This document shows positions 17,138-26,263 of a stretch of 64,000 nt of DNA, piece by piece. A program made the position numbers and the translations under genes. The stretch covers positions 62,001 through 126,000 of the forward strand of contig NZ_JFGS01000004.1 of NCBI RefSeq assembly GCF_000740775.1, given 5' to 3'. The notes beneath the pieces were generated by a model, which worked only from the letters and a program-made list of their open reading frames with translations, did no database searches and had not been told where the DNA came from. Position 1 is the stretch's first letter; the number at the start of each line of letters is the position of its first letter. Source of the DNA: Haematobacter missouriensis. GTDB taxonomy: Bacteria > Pseudomonadota > Alphaproteobacteria > Rhodobacterales > Rhodobacteraceae.

Positions 17138-18322
17138 ATGGAGCTGAGCGGCCGGGAGATCACGGTGGTCGGCGCGGGCGTTGCGGGGCTGGCGGCAGCG
17201 CTGGCGCTTTCGCGCCGGGGTGCCCGGGTGACCGTGCTCGAACAGGCCGAAGCGGTGCGGGAGTTCGGGGCGGGTTTCCAGATCACCCCCAACGGCGCGC
17301 GCGTGCTGGAAGCCCTCGGCCTCGGAGAGCAGCTCTCCACCCTGTCGCTCCGCTCCCGCGGGGTGGAGATCGTGGACGGCCCGACGGGGCGGCGCGTGAT
17401 CCGGCTCGACCTCGCCCGGCTCAGACCGGAGGAGCCGCACCGCTTCGTCCGCAGGCCCGATCTCATCGCCCTCCTTTTCAACGCGGTCCGGGAGGCGGGC
17501 GTCACTCTCCGCCTGAAGACCCGCGTGCTGGCTGCCGATGTGACCGGCCAGACCGTACGCCTCAACCTTGCCGGCGGCGAGAGTCATGAGGCCCACCTCC
17601 TCATCGGCGCGGACGGTATCCATTCCCCCGTGCGCACAGCGGTTGAGGGGGAGGACACCACCCAGCCCTTCTTCACCGGTCAGGTCGCCTGGCGGGCCGT
17701 CGTGCGGGGAGAGGCGGAGCCGGTCGCACGGGTCCATACCGGACCGGGGCGGCATCTGGTCACCTATCCTCTGCCCCGTGGCCTGCTGAACATCGTCGCG
17801 GTGGAGGAGCGGGCCGCATGGGCGGCGGAGGACTGGCGGGCGGTGGACGATCCCGCCAACCTGCGAGCCGCCTTTGCCGGGTTCGCGACGCCCGTGCGCA
17901 GTCTGCTTGCAGAGGTTGACGAGGTGCATCTCTGGGGCCTGTTCCGCCACGGCCTCGTGCAGCACTGGTACCGGGGCGCGGCCATCGTCATCGGCGATGC
18001 CGCCCATCCCACGCTCCCGTTTCTCGCCCAGGGGGCCAACATGGCGCTGGAGGATGCGTGGCTGATCGCAGCAGCGCTTGCCTCCGCGCCGGATGCGGAA
18101 CAGGGATTCGCCGATTTCGTGCGTCTCCGCCGCGCGCGAGTCGCCCGTCTCGTCGCGGCGGCAAATGCGAATGCGCGCAACTACCACCTGACGGGCGCGT
18201 CCCGGCAGGCGGCGCACATGGTCCTGCGGCTGGGCGGACTGCTGGCGCCCTCGGCCGCCATCGGCCGATTCGACTGGATCTACCGCTACGATCCCGTTGC
18301 GGCCTGCCGGATGGATGCCTGA
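17138..18322 (+). CDS. FAD-dependent monooxygenase (salicylate hydroxylase/UbiH-like class A flavoprotein)
   Basis: Single-component flavoprotein hydroxylase predicted to use NAD(P)H and oxygen on an aromatic or similar ring. The 394-residue protein has the Rossmann motif GAGVAG at 12-17 with Glu35 ending the second strand, the DG motif in GADG at 157-160 and the second FAD motif GD at 286-287 (VIGDAAHP). GGAGG lies 9 nt before the ATG at 17138, which decides the start over the in-frame upstream candidate at 17063. It stands between the dksA terminator and convergent zapA, so it is likely transcribed alone. The substrate is unknown; no ring-cleavage genes are near. Confidence 0.9.
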   Translation: MELSGREITVVGAGVAGLAAALALSRRGARVTVLEQAEAVREFGAGFQITPNGARVLEALGLGEQLSTLSLRSRGVEIVDGPTGRRVIRLDLARLRPEEPHRFVRRPDLIALLFNAVREAGVTLRLKTRVLAADVTGQTVRLNLAGGESHEAHLLIGADGIHSPVRTAVEGEDTTQPFFTGQVAWRAVVRGEAEPVARVHTGPGRHLVTYPLPRGLLNIVAVEERAAWAAEDWRAVDDPANLRAAFAGFATPVRSLLAEVDEVHLWGLFRHGLVQHWYRGAAIVIGDAAHPTLPFLAQGANMALEDAWLIAAALASAPDAEQGFADFVRLRRARVARLVAAANANARNYHLTGASRQAAHMVLRLGGLLAPSAAIGRFDWIYRYDPVAACRMDA

Positions 18323-18349
18323 CGGGACGTGTCCAGTCCCCGATAGGGG

Positions 18350-18751
18350 TCAGGAGGCTCGCTTGATCCGTTCTTCCAGTTCGCCCGCCAGCGCCTCCGC
18401 CCGCGCCGCGATTTCCGAAAGCGTATCTATCACGATTTCCGGTATCACCGGCACCTCGATCCGCGCAGGCTCCGGCGCTGGTCGCGAGAGCGCCTCTTCC
18501 AGCGCCGCCTCCGCCTCCGTCGCGCGCATTTCGGCGAGACGCAGCCGCTCTTCCAGCCCCGCCGTGCGGTCGGCCAGCATGAGTCCGGCCATCAGCAGAA
18601 GCCGGGGCTCCGGTATGCGCGCGCTCTGCTGGACCAGAACCTGCGCCTGATCGTCCAGAAGCGCCGCCGCGGTTTGCACGAAGGACTCCTGCCCCTCTTG
18701 GCATGCGACGGCGAATTCACGGCCGCCGATCGAAACGGTCACTTCAGGCAT
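18350..18751 (-). CDS. zapA: Cell division protein ZapA
   Basis: Small FtsZ-associated protein that cross-links protofilaments at the division septum. The 133-residue product begins with the ZapA beta-strand head (VTVSIGGREFAVAC) and the helix with LLLMAGLMLADR. A coiled coil follows, here extended by about 30 residues containing a Pro/Glu-rich linker. The ATG at 18751 overlaps the end of the upstream coiled-coil gene by 8 nt. It is convergent with the FAD monooxygenase. Order coiled coil - zapA - tkt - gap is a common alphaproteobacterial arrangement, which supports the call. Confidence 0.9.
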   Translation of the reverse strand: MPEVTVSIGGREFAVACQEGQESFVQTAAALLDDQAQVLVQQSARIPEPRLLLMAGLMLADRTAGLEERLRLAEMRATEAEAALEEALSRPAPEPARIEVPVIPEIVIDTLSEIAARAEALAGELEERIKRAS

Positions 18752-19205
18752 CAGTTGGCTCTCCGATCAGAGGACGTAGTTCTTCCAGGATTTCCTCCAC
18801 TTGCGCAAGATCCGCCGCACGACGGCTGCGGAGTTCCTCCGCCTCGGCAAGCAGAGCGCGGTTCAGCACACTCGCCTCCGGGTCCCGCGCCTCGCGCAGC
18901 TCGCGCATCGCCTCCGACAGTGCCGCGTTCACATTGCGAAGCCGGCCCATTTCTTCCGTCGCGAGGTCGAGCGCCCCCGCCAGATCCGCAACCCGCCGCT
19001 CCAATTCCGCGACCAGAGCCTCCTGCTCCGACCGAATCGCGTCGGCCCGCGCCTCCAGCGTACGGTTGCGCTCCTCTTCTGCCACAAGAGCGGCGCGGAG
19101 TGCGCCGTCACCATCCATATCGGGGGTGGGAATGTCCTCCATTCCCCGCCGCAGACGTTCCAGCGCGGTCGTGATCCGTCTTTCCAGATCGGCGATCTCG
19201 TTCAT
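18744..19205 (-). CDS. Coiled-coil protein upstream of zapA
   Basis: Soluble, highly acidic protein of 153 residues predicted to be almost entirely coiled coil (about residues 3-140, with heptads rich in Ala, Leu, Glu and Arg). No signal peptide or membrane segment is seen. It overlaps zapA by 8 nt and precedes it in the same transcript, so a role with ZapA in Z-ring organisation is inferred from context only. The ATG at 19205 was chosen over an in-frame start at 19274 because the conserved-looking helix begins there. Divergent tkt starts 228 bp away. Confidence 0.75.
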   Translation of the reverse strand: MNEIADLERRITTALERLRRGMEDIPTPDMDGDGALRAALVAEEERNRTLEARADAIRSEQEALVAELERRVADLAGALDLATEEMGRLRNVNAALSEAMRELREARDPEASVLNRALLAEAEELRSRRAADLAQVEEILEELRPLIGEPTDA

Positions 19206-19432
19206 GGGCCCCCCGTTAGGCTGCGACTGTCGCTCCAATGCGTTTCCATGATGTCGCGGCACCTTCGCGGACAAACTTCGACCAAAGCGGCAGCCGGTTC
19301 AAGGCCGCATCTGCGCGCCGACGATCATCGGCGGCCCTTCGCAGCCTTGAACTTGGGCGACAGGCTGCTATCACGCCCCGGAAACCGCCGCGGGAAGGAC
19401 CGATTTCCGGCGGCCCTGCGAAAGGAAAGCGC

Positions 19433-21463
19433 ATGGATATCGCAACGCTCCGCGACCGCTATCCCGAACACTGGCAGCAGGCGGCCGCGGTCCGCGCTCT
19501 GGCAATGGACGCGGTTCAAGCGGCAAATTCCGGCCACCCCGGCATGCCGATGGGCATGGCCGACGTGGCCACGGTGCTGTTCACCCGGCACATGAAATTC
19601 GACGCCTCGCACCCTGACTGGGCGGACCGCGATCGGTTCATCCTCTCGGCGGGTCACGGCTCGATGCTGATCTACGCGCTCCTCCACCTGCTGGGCTACG
19701 AGGAAGTGACGATCGAGGAGATCCGCAACTTCCGCCAATGGGGGGCCAAGACGGCCGGGCACCCGGAATACGGCCATGTGAAGGGGGTGGAGACGACCAC
19801 CGGCCCGCTGGGCCAGGGGCTGGGCAACGCCGTGGGCTTCGCCATCGCGGAGGAGGCGCTCCGCGCCCGTTTCGGCGCGAAAGCGGTGGATCACCACACC
19901 TATGTCATCGCGGGCGACGGCTGTCTGATGGAGGGCATCAGCCAGGAGGCCATCGGCCTCGCCGGGATGCAGAAGCTCTCGAAGCTCATCGTGCTGTGGG
20001 ACAACAACGGCATCTCCATCGACGGCAAGGTCTCCCTCTCCGACATCACCGATCAGCGGGCGCGCTTTGCTGCCTCGGGCTGGAAGGTGCTGCATTGCGA
20101 CGGGCACGACCCCGCGGCGATAGACGCCGCGCTGACGGAGGCCAAGCGCTCCGAGCAGCCGGTCTTCATCGACTGCAAGACGCATATCGGCTTCGGCAGC
20201 CCGAAGAAGCAGGACACGGCCGGCGCGCATGGCTCGCCCCTCGGCCCGGACGAAATCGCCGCCGTTCGGGAGATCTACGGCTGGAACCACGCGGCCTTCG
20301 AGATCCCGGATGATATCCGGGCAAGCTGGCGCGAAGCGGGCCTGCGGGGCTCCGCCGACCGGCAGGAGTGGGAGAGCCGCATCGCCGCCCTGCCCGCCGG
20401 TCGCCGGACCAGCTTCGATCGTGCGCTCTCCGGCGAGCTGCCGGCAAAGGTCGCGGGCCTTATCCGGGGTCTGAAACGGCAGGCGGCGGAGTCGAAGCCC
20501 AAGGTCGCGACGCGGAGATCGTCGGAGATGGTGCTTGAGGTGTTGAACCCCGCGATCCCGGAGATGCTCGGCGGTTCCGCCGACCTCACCGGCTCCAACA
20601 ACACCAGGACGGCCGATCTGGGCATCTTCTCGCCGGAGAATCGCAAGGGTCGCTACATCCACTACGGCATCCGTGAACACGGAATGGCGGCAGCGATGAA
20701 CGGCATCCAGCTTCACGGCGGGTTCCATCCCTATGGCGGCACCTTCTTCGCCTTCACCGACTATGCGCGAGGGTCCATGCGGCTTTCGGCGCTGATGGGT
20801 CTGCCGGTCATCTATGTAATGACCCACGATTCCATCGGTCTGGGGGAGGACGGCCCCACGCACCAGCCGGTCGAACATCTGGCGATCTGCCGCGCGACGC
20901 CCAACACGCTGACCATCCGTCCCGCCGACACGGTGGAGACGGCTGAGGCGTGGGAGATCGCGCTGAACCAGAAGGCGACGCCGACGGTGCTCGTCCTCTC
21001 CCGCCAGAACCTGCCGACGGTTCGGACCGACTTCACCGCGAAGAACCTGACCCAACAGGGCGCCTATATCCTGCGGGAAGCCACGGGCAAGCGTCAGGCC
21101 ATCCTGATGGCCACCGGCTCGGAAGTGGAGATCGCGCTCGCCGCGCGGGAGGCGCTGGAGGCCGAAGGCATCGGCACCCGCGTCGTCTCCATGCCCTGTG
21201 CTGAACTGTTCGCCCAGCAGCCGGAAGCGTATCGCCGCAAGGTGCTGCCCGCAGGCCCCGTCCGGGTGGCAGTGGAGGCCGCAACCGGCTTCGGCTGGGA
21301 CCGCTGGCTGATCGGTGAGCGCGGGCGCGACGGCAAGGCCGCTTTCGTCGGCATGACCGGCTTCGGCGCCTCCGCCCCTGCGGAACGGCTCTATCAGGAG
21401 TTCGGCATCACTGCCGAGAACGTGGCGGCGCAGGCGCGCGCCCTGCTTGGCCGCAACAGCTAA
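19433..21463 (+). CDS. tkt: Transketolase
   Basis: Thiamine diphosphate enzyme of the pentose phosphate and Calvin pathways that transfers two-carbon ketol units between sugar phosphates. The protein has 676 residues. The N-terminal signature has His35 in SGHPGMPMG, the TPP motif runs from GDG (161-163) to NN (191-192), and the C-terminal part has the pyrimidine domain with [11 protein letters not shown]. The ATG at 19433 has AGGA upstream; the open frame to 19238 is only an extension through the promoter region. gap follows 1.4 kb away but a DUF808 gene on the other strand separates them, unlike the tight tkt-gap pairs of many relatives. Confidence 0.97.
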   Translation: MDIATLRDRYPEHWQQAAAVRALAMDAVQAANSGHPGMPMGMADVATVLFTRHMKFDASHPDWADRDRFILSAGHGSMLIYALLHLLGYEEVTIEEIRNFRQWGAKTAGHPEYGHVKGVETTTGPLGQGLGNAVGFAIAEEALRARFGAKAVDHHTYVIAGDGCLMEGISQEAIGLAGMQKLSKLIVLWDNNGISIDGKVSLSDITDQRARFAASGWKVLHCDGHDPAAIDAALTEAKRSEQPVFIDCKTHIGFGSPKKQDTAGAHGSPLGPDEIAAVREIYGWNHAAFEIPDDIRASWREAGLRGSADRQEWESRIAALPAGRRTSFDRALSGELPAKVAGLIRGLKRQAAESKPKVATRRSSEMVLEVLNPAIPEMLGGSADLTGSNNTRTADLGIFSPENRKGRYIHYGIREHGMAAAMNGIQLHGGFHPYGGTFFAFTDYARGSMRLSALMGLPVIYVMTHDSIGLGEDGPTHQPVEHLAICRATPNTLTIRPADTVETAEAWEIALNQKATPTVLVLSRQNLPTVRTDFTAKNLTQQGAYILREATGKRQAILMATGSEVEIALAAREALEAEGIGTRVVSMPCAELFAQQPEAYRRKVLPAGPVRVAVEAATGFGWDRWLIGERGRDGKAAFVGMTGFGASAPAERLYQEFGITAENVAAQARALLGRNS

Positions 21464-21470
21464 TGCCCGG

Positions 21471-21499
21471 GGGGCCGGTCCCGCTTCGGATCGGCCCTT
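21471..21499 (+). terminator. Probable terminator after tkt
   Basis: An imperfect 10-bp stem (GGGCCGGTCC with GGATCGGCCC, one mismatch) around CGCTTC lies 8 nt after the tkt stop. There is only a weak T-run, so termination strength is uncertain. Confidence 0.5.
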
Positions 21500-21529
21500 C
21501 GCCACAGATGCAAGGCGCTGTCCTCCCCT

Positions 21530-21614
21530 CCTCAGGTCGCCATCCTATCCGGGTGACCGTCCTCCTCAGGTGACTTCCCCTTCAGGCCACAGCATTCCTC
21601 AGGTCGCCGTCGTT
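21530..21614. repeat. Degenerate 17-nt tandem repeat, about five units
   Basis: Units begin at about 21530, 21547, 21564, 21581 and 21598, with a consensus near CCTCAGGTGACCGTCCT. The array fills the gap between the convergent tkt and DUF808 genes. The first and last units share CCTCAGGTCGCC exactly. Confidence 0.65.
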
Positions 21615-21619
21615 CACAA

Positions 21620-22627
21620 TCAATGGCCGGCCTCCGGCGCGGTCTTGCGGAACAGCCCCGCCACCGGCGTGATCACATATTTTGCCAGCGGGATCAGGAC
21701 AAATCCCAGCGCCAGCCCGAAGATCCCATCGAAAAGCGCCGTGACGATCCAGTGGGTCGCGCTGTGAATCGTCCCCGTCTCCTCGATCGCATCGGCGGCG
21801 GCATCAGCCATATCCTCGATCTCGTGCCCGATCACGCCGAGTCCGAAGCTCTCCAGCCCGTGGATGACGATGGAGCCGCCCACCCAGATCATCGCCGCGG
21901 TGCCGACGATGGTCAAAAGCTTCATGAAGACTGGCATCCCCCTGACCAGCCCGCGCCCCAGCGCGCGCACGATGCCCGATGCACCCGTGAACCCCTCATA
22001 GCGGCTGAGCGACAGGCCGATGTCATCCATCTTCACGATGATCGCCACGCCGCCATAAACCACGGCGGTGATCATGATGCCGACGATGGCGAGTATCAGC
22101 GCCTCCATCCACAGGCTCTCCGGCGGAATGGCGGCAAGCGCGATGGTCATGATTTCCGCAGAGAGGATGAAGTCGGTCTTGATGGCGCCTTTCACCCGCG
22201 CCTCCTCCAGCAAGCGCGCTCCGTCCTGACCCGCCGCAACAGAAACCGCGGCCTCCGTGCCGTGATCCTCGGACGGGAACAGCCAGTGGTGGACCTTCTC
22301 CGCGCCCTCGAAACACAGATAGGCCCCACCCAGCATGAGCAGCGGCGTGATCGCCCAGGGCGCGAATGTGGAGAGCAGGAGTGCCAGCGGCAGCAGGATC
22401 ACCAGCTTGTTGACGAGCGACCCCATGGCGATCTTGCCCACGATGGGCAGCTCCCGCTGCGGCGCAAAGCCCTGGACGTATTTCGGCGCGACCGCAGCAT
22501 CGTCGATCACCGCGCCCGCCGCCTTTGCGCCCGCCCGTGCCGCCTGCCCGGCCACATCGTCCAGCGAAGCCGCGGCCACCTTGGCGATGGCGGCCACGTC
22601 ATCCAGCAGTGCCAGCAATCCACTCAT
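21620..22627 (-). CDS. DUF808 family inner membrane protein (YedI-like)
   Basis: Polytopic inner membrane protein of 335 residues with at least six predicted hydrophobic segments and no signal peptide. The opening MSGLLALLDDVAAIAK and the PKYVQGFAP-like segment mark the DUF808/YedI family. The conserved acidic stretches KTDFILSAEI and MDDIGL lie between membrane segments. The biochemical role of the family is not established. It is transcribed opposite to tkt and gap. A 218-bp region separates it from gap and contains a palindrome that could act on either promoter. Confidence 0.88.
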   Translation of the reverse strand: MSGLLALLDDVAAIAKVAAASLDDVAGQAARAGAKAAGAVIDDAAVAPKYVQGFAPQRELPIVGKIAMGSLVNKLVILLPLALLLSTFAPWAITPLLMLGGAYLCFEGAEKVHHWLFPSEDHGTEAAVSVAAGQDGARLLEEARVKGAIKTDFILSAEIMTIALAAIPPESLWMEALILAIVGIMITAVVYGGVAIIVKMDDIGLSLSRYEGFTGASGIVRALGRGLVRGMPVFMKLLTIVGTAAMIWVGGSIVIHGLESFGLGVIGHEIEDMADAAADAIEETGTIHSATHWIVTALFDGIFGLALGFVLIPLAKYVITPVAGLFRKTAPEAGH

Positions 22628-22694
22628 CTTGAATCCACTCCCCGTATCAGGGCAGAACTAGCGTCGCGACCGAATGTCGCAAGGATGTCCGGCT

Positions 22695-22738
22695 GTTGGC
22701 GCAAGCGTTTGCGCTAACTTTCAGAGATTGCGCTAACA
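22695..22738. promoter_or_regulatory. Candidate operator: 24-bp near-palindrome plus an extra half site
   Basis: The segment 22695-22718 reads the same on both strands except for three symmetric mismatched pairs, with arms GTTGGCGCAA and TTGCGCTAAC. A second TTGCGCTAAC copy lies at 22728-22737. The shape suits a LacI-family regulator. It lies about 110 bp before gap and 70 bp before the DUF808 start. A link to a carbon regulator such as CceR of Rhodobacter sphaeroides is a guess. Confidence 0.45.
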
Positions 22739-22845
22739 TATTGGAGTATCGCGGGTTTCGGCTTTCAGGCTGAACGGATCAAGCCTATATTGGTGCCCAA
22801 TTCCGATACTTTCGGACGATCCCATTCCCCGCGACGGAGCATTCC

Positions 22846-23847
22846 ATGACGATCACCCTCGGCATCAACGGTTTCGGTCGCATCGGCCGCTGCACATTGT
22901 CCCACCTTGCGCAAAGCGCGCGCAACGATGTGAAGGTCGTCAGGATGAACGCGACCGGGCCGATCGACACCGCCGCGCATCTGATCCGTTATGACAGCGT
23001 CCATGGCCGCTTTCCCGGGCTGGTGAAAGTGGAGGGTGACACGATGGATCTGGGCCAGGGCCCGATCGAGGTGATGTCCACCTACAACCCGGAGGAGCTG
23101 GACTGGACGGGCGTGGACGTGGTGCTCGAATGCTCCGGCAAGTTCAACGACCGTGACAAGGCCGCCGTCCACCTGGAGCGGGGGGCGAAGCGGGTGCTCG
23201 TGTCCGCCCCGGCGAAGAAAGCCGACCGGACCATCGTCTTCGGCGTGAACGACGGTGTTCTGACGACAAGCGATCTTGTCGTCTCCAACGGCTCCTGCAC
23301 GACCAATTGCCTCGCTCCGGTAGCGAAGGTGCTGAACGACGCCATCGGCATCGAGCGTGGCATCATGACCACCATCCACTCCTATACCGGCGATCAGCCG
23401 ACGCTGGACCGCCGCCACAAGGATCTCTACCGCGCCCGCGCCGCCGCCATGGCGATCATCCCGACCTCCACCGGCGCGGCGAAAGCGATCGGAGAGGTTC
23501 TGCCCGATCTCGCCGGCAGGCTTGACGGCACCGCCCTCCGCGTGCCGACGCCCAACGTCTCCTGCGTTGACCTGACCTTCGAGGCGAAGAAGGACGTGAC
23601 GGTCGAGGATGTGAACGAGATCGTCCGCGAGGCCGTTCAGGGCCCCATCGGTCGCGTGCTCGCCTATGACCCGGAGATGAAGGTCTCCATCGACTTCAAT
23701 CACACGGAATACTCCTCCATCTTCGCACCGGATCAGACCAAGGTGGTGGGCAAGCGCACCGTGCGGGTGTTGGCATGGTATGACAACGAATGGGGCTTCT
23801 CCTGCCGGATGGCCGATGTCGCGGCGGCTATGGGCCGGCTGATCTGA
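22846..23847 (+). CDS. gap: Glyceraldehyde-3-phosphate dehydrogenase
   Basis: Converts glyceraldehyde 3-phosphate to 1,3-bisphosphoglycerate in glycolysis and the reverse in gluconeogenesis. The 333-residue enzyme has the NAD-binding GINGFGRIGR at 6-15, catalytic Cys151 in SNGSCTTNC and His178 in TIHSYTGDQ. At the end of the second strand, where NAD enzymes have Asn-Asp, this protein has Asn35-Ala36. Loss of that Asp may allow NADP use, although this is inference. A hairpin terminator follows closely. A LacI-type palindrome lies upstream. No pgk is adjacent. Confidence 0.97.
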   Translation: MTITLGINGFGRIGRCTLSHLAQSARNDVKVVRMNATGPIDTAAHLIRYDSVHGRFPGLVKVEGDTMDLGQGPIEVMSTYNPEELDWTGVDVVLECSGKFNDRDKAAVHLERGAKRVLVSAPAKKADRTIVFGVNDGVLTTSDLVVSNGSCTTNCLAPVAKVLNDAIGIERGIMTTIHSYTGDQPTLDRRHKDLYRARAAAMAIIPTSTGAAKAIGEVLPDLAGRLDGTALRVPTPNVSCVDLTFEAKKDVTVEDVNEIVREAVQGPIGRVLAYDPEMKVSIDFNHTEYSSIFAPDQTKVVGKRTVRVLAWYDNEWGFSCRMADVAAAMGRLI

Positions 23848-23870
23848 CTTTCCGCTAACCGACTGAAAAC

Positions 23871-23899
23871 AGGCCCGTCGCGCGATGCGGCGGGCCTTT
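23871..23899 (+). terminator. Rho-independent terminator of gap
   Basis: The stem AGGCCCGTCGC pairs with GCGGCGGGCCT through one G-T wobble around a short GCGAT loop and ends in TTTG. It lies 23 nt after the gap stop. Confidence 0.75.
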
Positions 23900-24043
23900 G
23901 CCATTGCGAACGCATGATCTTGCCCAGGGGGTGCGGACTTTCTGACCACAGTCCCGGAAACTCTGCCACAACACTGGAAATATCGCAGCCGCTGGCCTAT
24001 CCTCTCCTCACGAGCGTTTTTCGGGGCTACGGCAAGGACCGCA

Positions 24044-24133
24044 ATGGGCAAGGACGGGCTGCGCAGAATCGCCTTCTTCCTGCTGGTGGCGCTCATGTTC
24101 TACGTGGCCACGGCAGGCGCAGGGCCTGCCTGA
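24044..24133 (+). CDS. Candidate 29-residue membrane peptide before the XpaC-like gene
   Basis: Short open frame from ATG at 24044 to TGA at 24131-24133. The stop overlaps the next gene's ATG as TGATG, a strong sign of coupled translation. AAGGAC lies about 5 nt upstream. The peptide has a basic head (GKDGLRR), a single hydrophobic helix (about residues 9-23) and a short Ala/Gly/Pro tail, so it would be a single-pass membrane peptide. It is not the truncated start of the next protein, because that runs in another frame. I do not recognise it. The exact junction with the next start is the main support. Confidence 0.45.
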   Translation: MGKDGLRRIAFFLLVALMFYVATAGAGPA

Positions 24134-25035
24134 TGGCGGAAAGGTATCGCGGCCCTTACAGCCCCGGTGGCGACGGCGCTGACACGCCCCGTCCGGAAGG
24201 TTCTGCCCCGTCACGCACCATCCCGCCGCGCCGCCGCAGGCGTCGTGCGGGAGGTCGGGCGAATTTCCTGTTTCTCGCCCCCGTGCTGTTCCTGCTGACC
24301 GCGTTCGGCAAGGAGCCTGTGGGCATGGCTCTTGGCTTGGCGGCCTTCGGGGTGCTGGAACTTGCCGCCTGGCTCACCCATCAGGGCCTGGTGGCGGAGG
24401 AGGCATATGAGGCGCGCAACATTGCCCGCCGCCCCGCAATCCCGCGCAAGCTCTTCGGCAGCGTACTGACTGCGGCGGGCCTGTTTCTTGGCGGCTACGC
24501 CCCCGGGGGAAGCATCGTCAACCCGGCCATCTTCGCCGTGCTGGGCTTTGCACTGCATTTCTTCGCTTTCGGTCCCGATCCCATGCGCGACAAGGGGATG
24601 ACCGGCATCGACCGGTTCGAGGGCGACCGCGTCGCCCGCGCCGTGGACGAGGCGGAGAGCCATCTCCGCGACATGAAGGACGCGATAAAGCGTGCGGGCG
24701 ATCGAAGGCTGGAATCGCGTGTGGACCGTTTCGCGGAGACCGCCCGCGCCATGTTCCGCCGGGTGGAGGCCGACCCCCGCGACCTGACGGGTTCGCGCCG
24801 TTACCTCGGCGTCTATCTGCTCGGCGCGCGGGACGCGACCGTCAAGTTCGCCGATCTCTATGCCCAGAACCGCGACCCGTCGGCCCGATCGGCCTATGAG
24901 GCGTTGCTGGACGATCTGGAAACCAACTTTTCCAGCCGGACGCAGGATCTGCTGCTCAACGACAGGACCGATCTCGACGTGGAGATTGACGTGCTGCGTG
25001 AGCGGCTCCAGCGTGAAGGCGTCAAGACCGACTGA
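24133..25035 (+). CDS. XpaC family membrane protein (5-bromo-4-chloroindolyl phosphate hydrolysis protein)
   Basis: Membrane protein of 300 residues. A disordered Pro/Arg-rich N-terminus contains a run of basic residues (about 35-48). Four hydrophobic segments follow between about residues 48 and 155, then a helical cytoplasmic tail (about 160-300) with the XpaC pattern. XpaC proteins are almost always beside TelA, as here (33 nt downstream); the pair is tied to tellurite and other envelope stress tolerance, with unknown chemistry. The ATG at 24133 overlaps the stop of a 29-residue peptide gene. The in-frame region upstream to 23914 is not family-like. Confidence 0.85.
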   Translation: MAERYRGPYSPGGDGADTPRPEGSAPSRTIPPRRRRRRAGGRANFLFLAPVLFLLTAFGKEPVGMALGLAAFGVLELAAWLTHQGLVAEEAYEARNIARRPAIPRKLFGSVLTAAGLFLGGYAPGGSIVNPAIFAVLGFALHFFAFGPDPMRDKGMTGIDRFEGDRVARAVDEAESHLRDMKDAIKRAGDRRLESRVDRFAETARAMFRRVEADPRDLTGSRRYLGVYLLGARDATVKFADLYAQNRDPSARSAYEALLDDLETNFSSRTQDLLLNDRTDLDVEIDVLRERLQREGVKTD

Positions 25036-25068
25036 AACGATACCGACAGACTGACGAGGGAGAAGCAC

Positions 25069-26262
25069 ATGGCCGAAAGCGTCCGCCGTCAGGCGACCGA
25101 CACCCAGAAGGAACTGAACGACGTGGTGGAGGTGACGCTGCCCCCGCCCGCGCCGGAGGTTCCCGCGCTCGAACAGGCCCGTCCGGAGCTGCAGGATCAG
25201 ATCCGCAAGCGCATGGCCGAACTCGACATGTCGAACACCCAGTCGATCATCGGTTTCGGCTCCCGCGCTCAGGCCGGGCTGCAGGAGATCAGCCAGTCCA
25301 TGCTGGCCGATGTCCGCAACAAGGATGTCGGCCCCGCCGGGGACAGCCTGCGGGAGATCGTGACCACGATCCGCGGCTTCTCCGTCTCCGAACTCGACAT
25401 GCGCCGGGAGCGGAGCTGGTGGGAGAAGCTGATGGGCCGCGCCACCCCCTTCGCCAAGTTCGTCGCCCGGTATGAAGACGTGCAGGGCCAGATCGACCGC
25501 GTGACGGACCAGTTGCTGACGCATGAGCACAAGCTCCTGAAGGACATCAAGTCGCTCGACATCCTCTATGAACGCACGCTGACCTTCTACGACGAGCTCG
25601 CGCTCTATATCGCGGCGGGGGAAGCGAAGCTGGCGGAGATCGACACGACCGACGTTCCTGCCGCCGAACATCGGGTGGAAGCGGCGGCGGAGGATCAGAA
25701 GGTGCTCCGTGCGCAGGAACTCCGCGATCTGCGCGCCGCGCGGGACGATCTGGAACGCCGGGTGCATGACCTGAAACTGACCCGCCAGGTAACGATGCAG
25801 TCCCTCCCCTCCATCCGGCTGGTGCAGGAGAATGACAAGTCTCTGGTAACCAAGATCAACTCCACCCTCGTCAACACCGTGCCGTTGTGGGAGACGCAGC
25901 TTGCGCAGGCGGTCACCATCCAGCGCTCGCGCGAGGCGGCGACCGCTGTGAAGGAAGCCAACGACCTAACCAACGAACTGCTGACCAAGAACGCGGAGAA
26001 CCTGCGCGAGGCCAACAAGGTCGTCCGCACGGAGATGGAGCGCGGCGTCTTTGACATCGAAGCGGTGAAGAAGGCCAATGCAGAACTGATCGCGACCATC
26101 AATGAAAGCCTTCAGATCGCCGATGACGGCAAGGCCAAGCGCGCTGCGGCGGAGGCCGATCTGGAGAAGATGGAAATTGAACTGCGCGAGACGCTCGCCT
26201 CCGCCAAGTCACGGGGCGACGGTCTGGGCGCCACGGCGGGCGGCGCAGTCCCGAAGGGTTGA
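25069..26262 (+). CDS. telA: Toxic anion resistance protein TelA
   Basis: Cytoplasmic, almost wholly helical protein of 397 residues in the TelA/KlaA family, linked to tolerance of tellurite and some antibiotics or lantibiotics by unknown means. Family motifs are IIGFGSRAQ near residue 60, the central WWEKLMGRATPFAKFV around residue 115 and the C-terminal coiled coil beginning near LWETQLAQAV. A GAGGGAGAAG stretch gives the ribosome binding site. It sits between the XpaC-like gene (33 nt) and a DUF2927 lipoprotein gene (1 nt), so the three are one operon. The DUF2927 partner suggests the system reaches the outer envelope. Confidence 0.95.
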   Translation: MAESVRRQATDTQKELNDVVEVTLPPPAPEVPALEQARPELQDQIRKRMAELDMSNTQSIIGFGSRAQAGLQEISQSMLADVRNKDVGPAGDSLREIVTTIRGFSVSELDMRRERSWWEKLMGRATPFAKFVARYEDVQGQIDRVTDQLLTHEHKLLKDIKSLDILYERTLTFYDELALYIAAGEAKLAEIDTTDVPAAEHRVEAAAEDQKVLRAQELRDLRAARDDLERRVHDLKLTRQVTMQSLPSIRLVQENDKSLVTKINSTLVNTVPLWETQLAQAVTIQRSREAATAVKEANDLTNELLTKNAENLREANKVVRTEMERGVFDIEAVKKANAELIATINESLQIADDGKAKRAAAEADLEKMEIELRETLASAKSRGDGLGATAGGAVPKG

Positions 26263-26263
26263 A

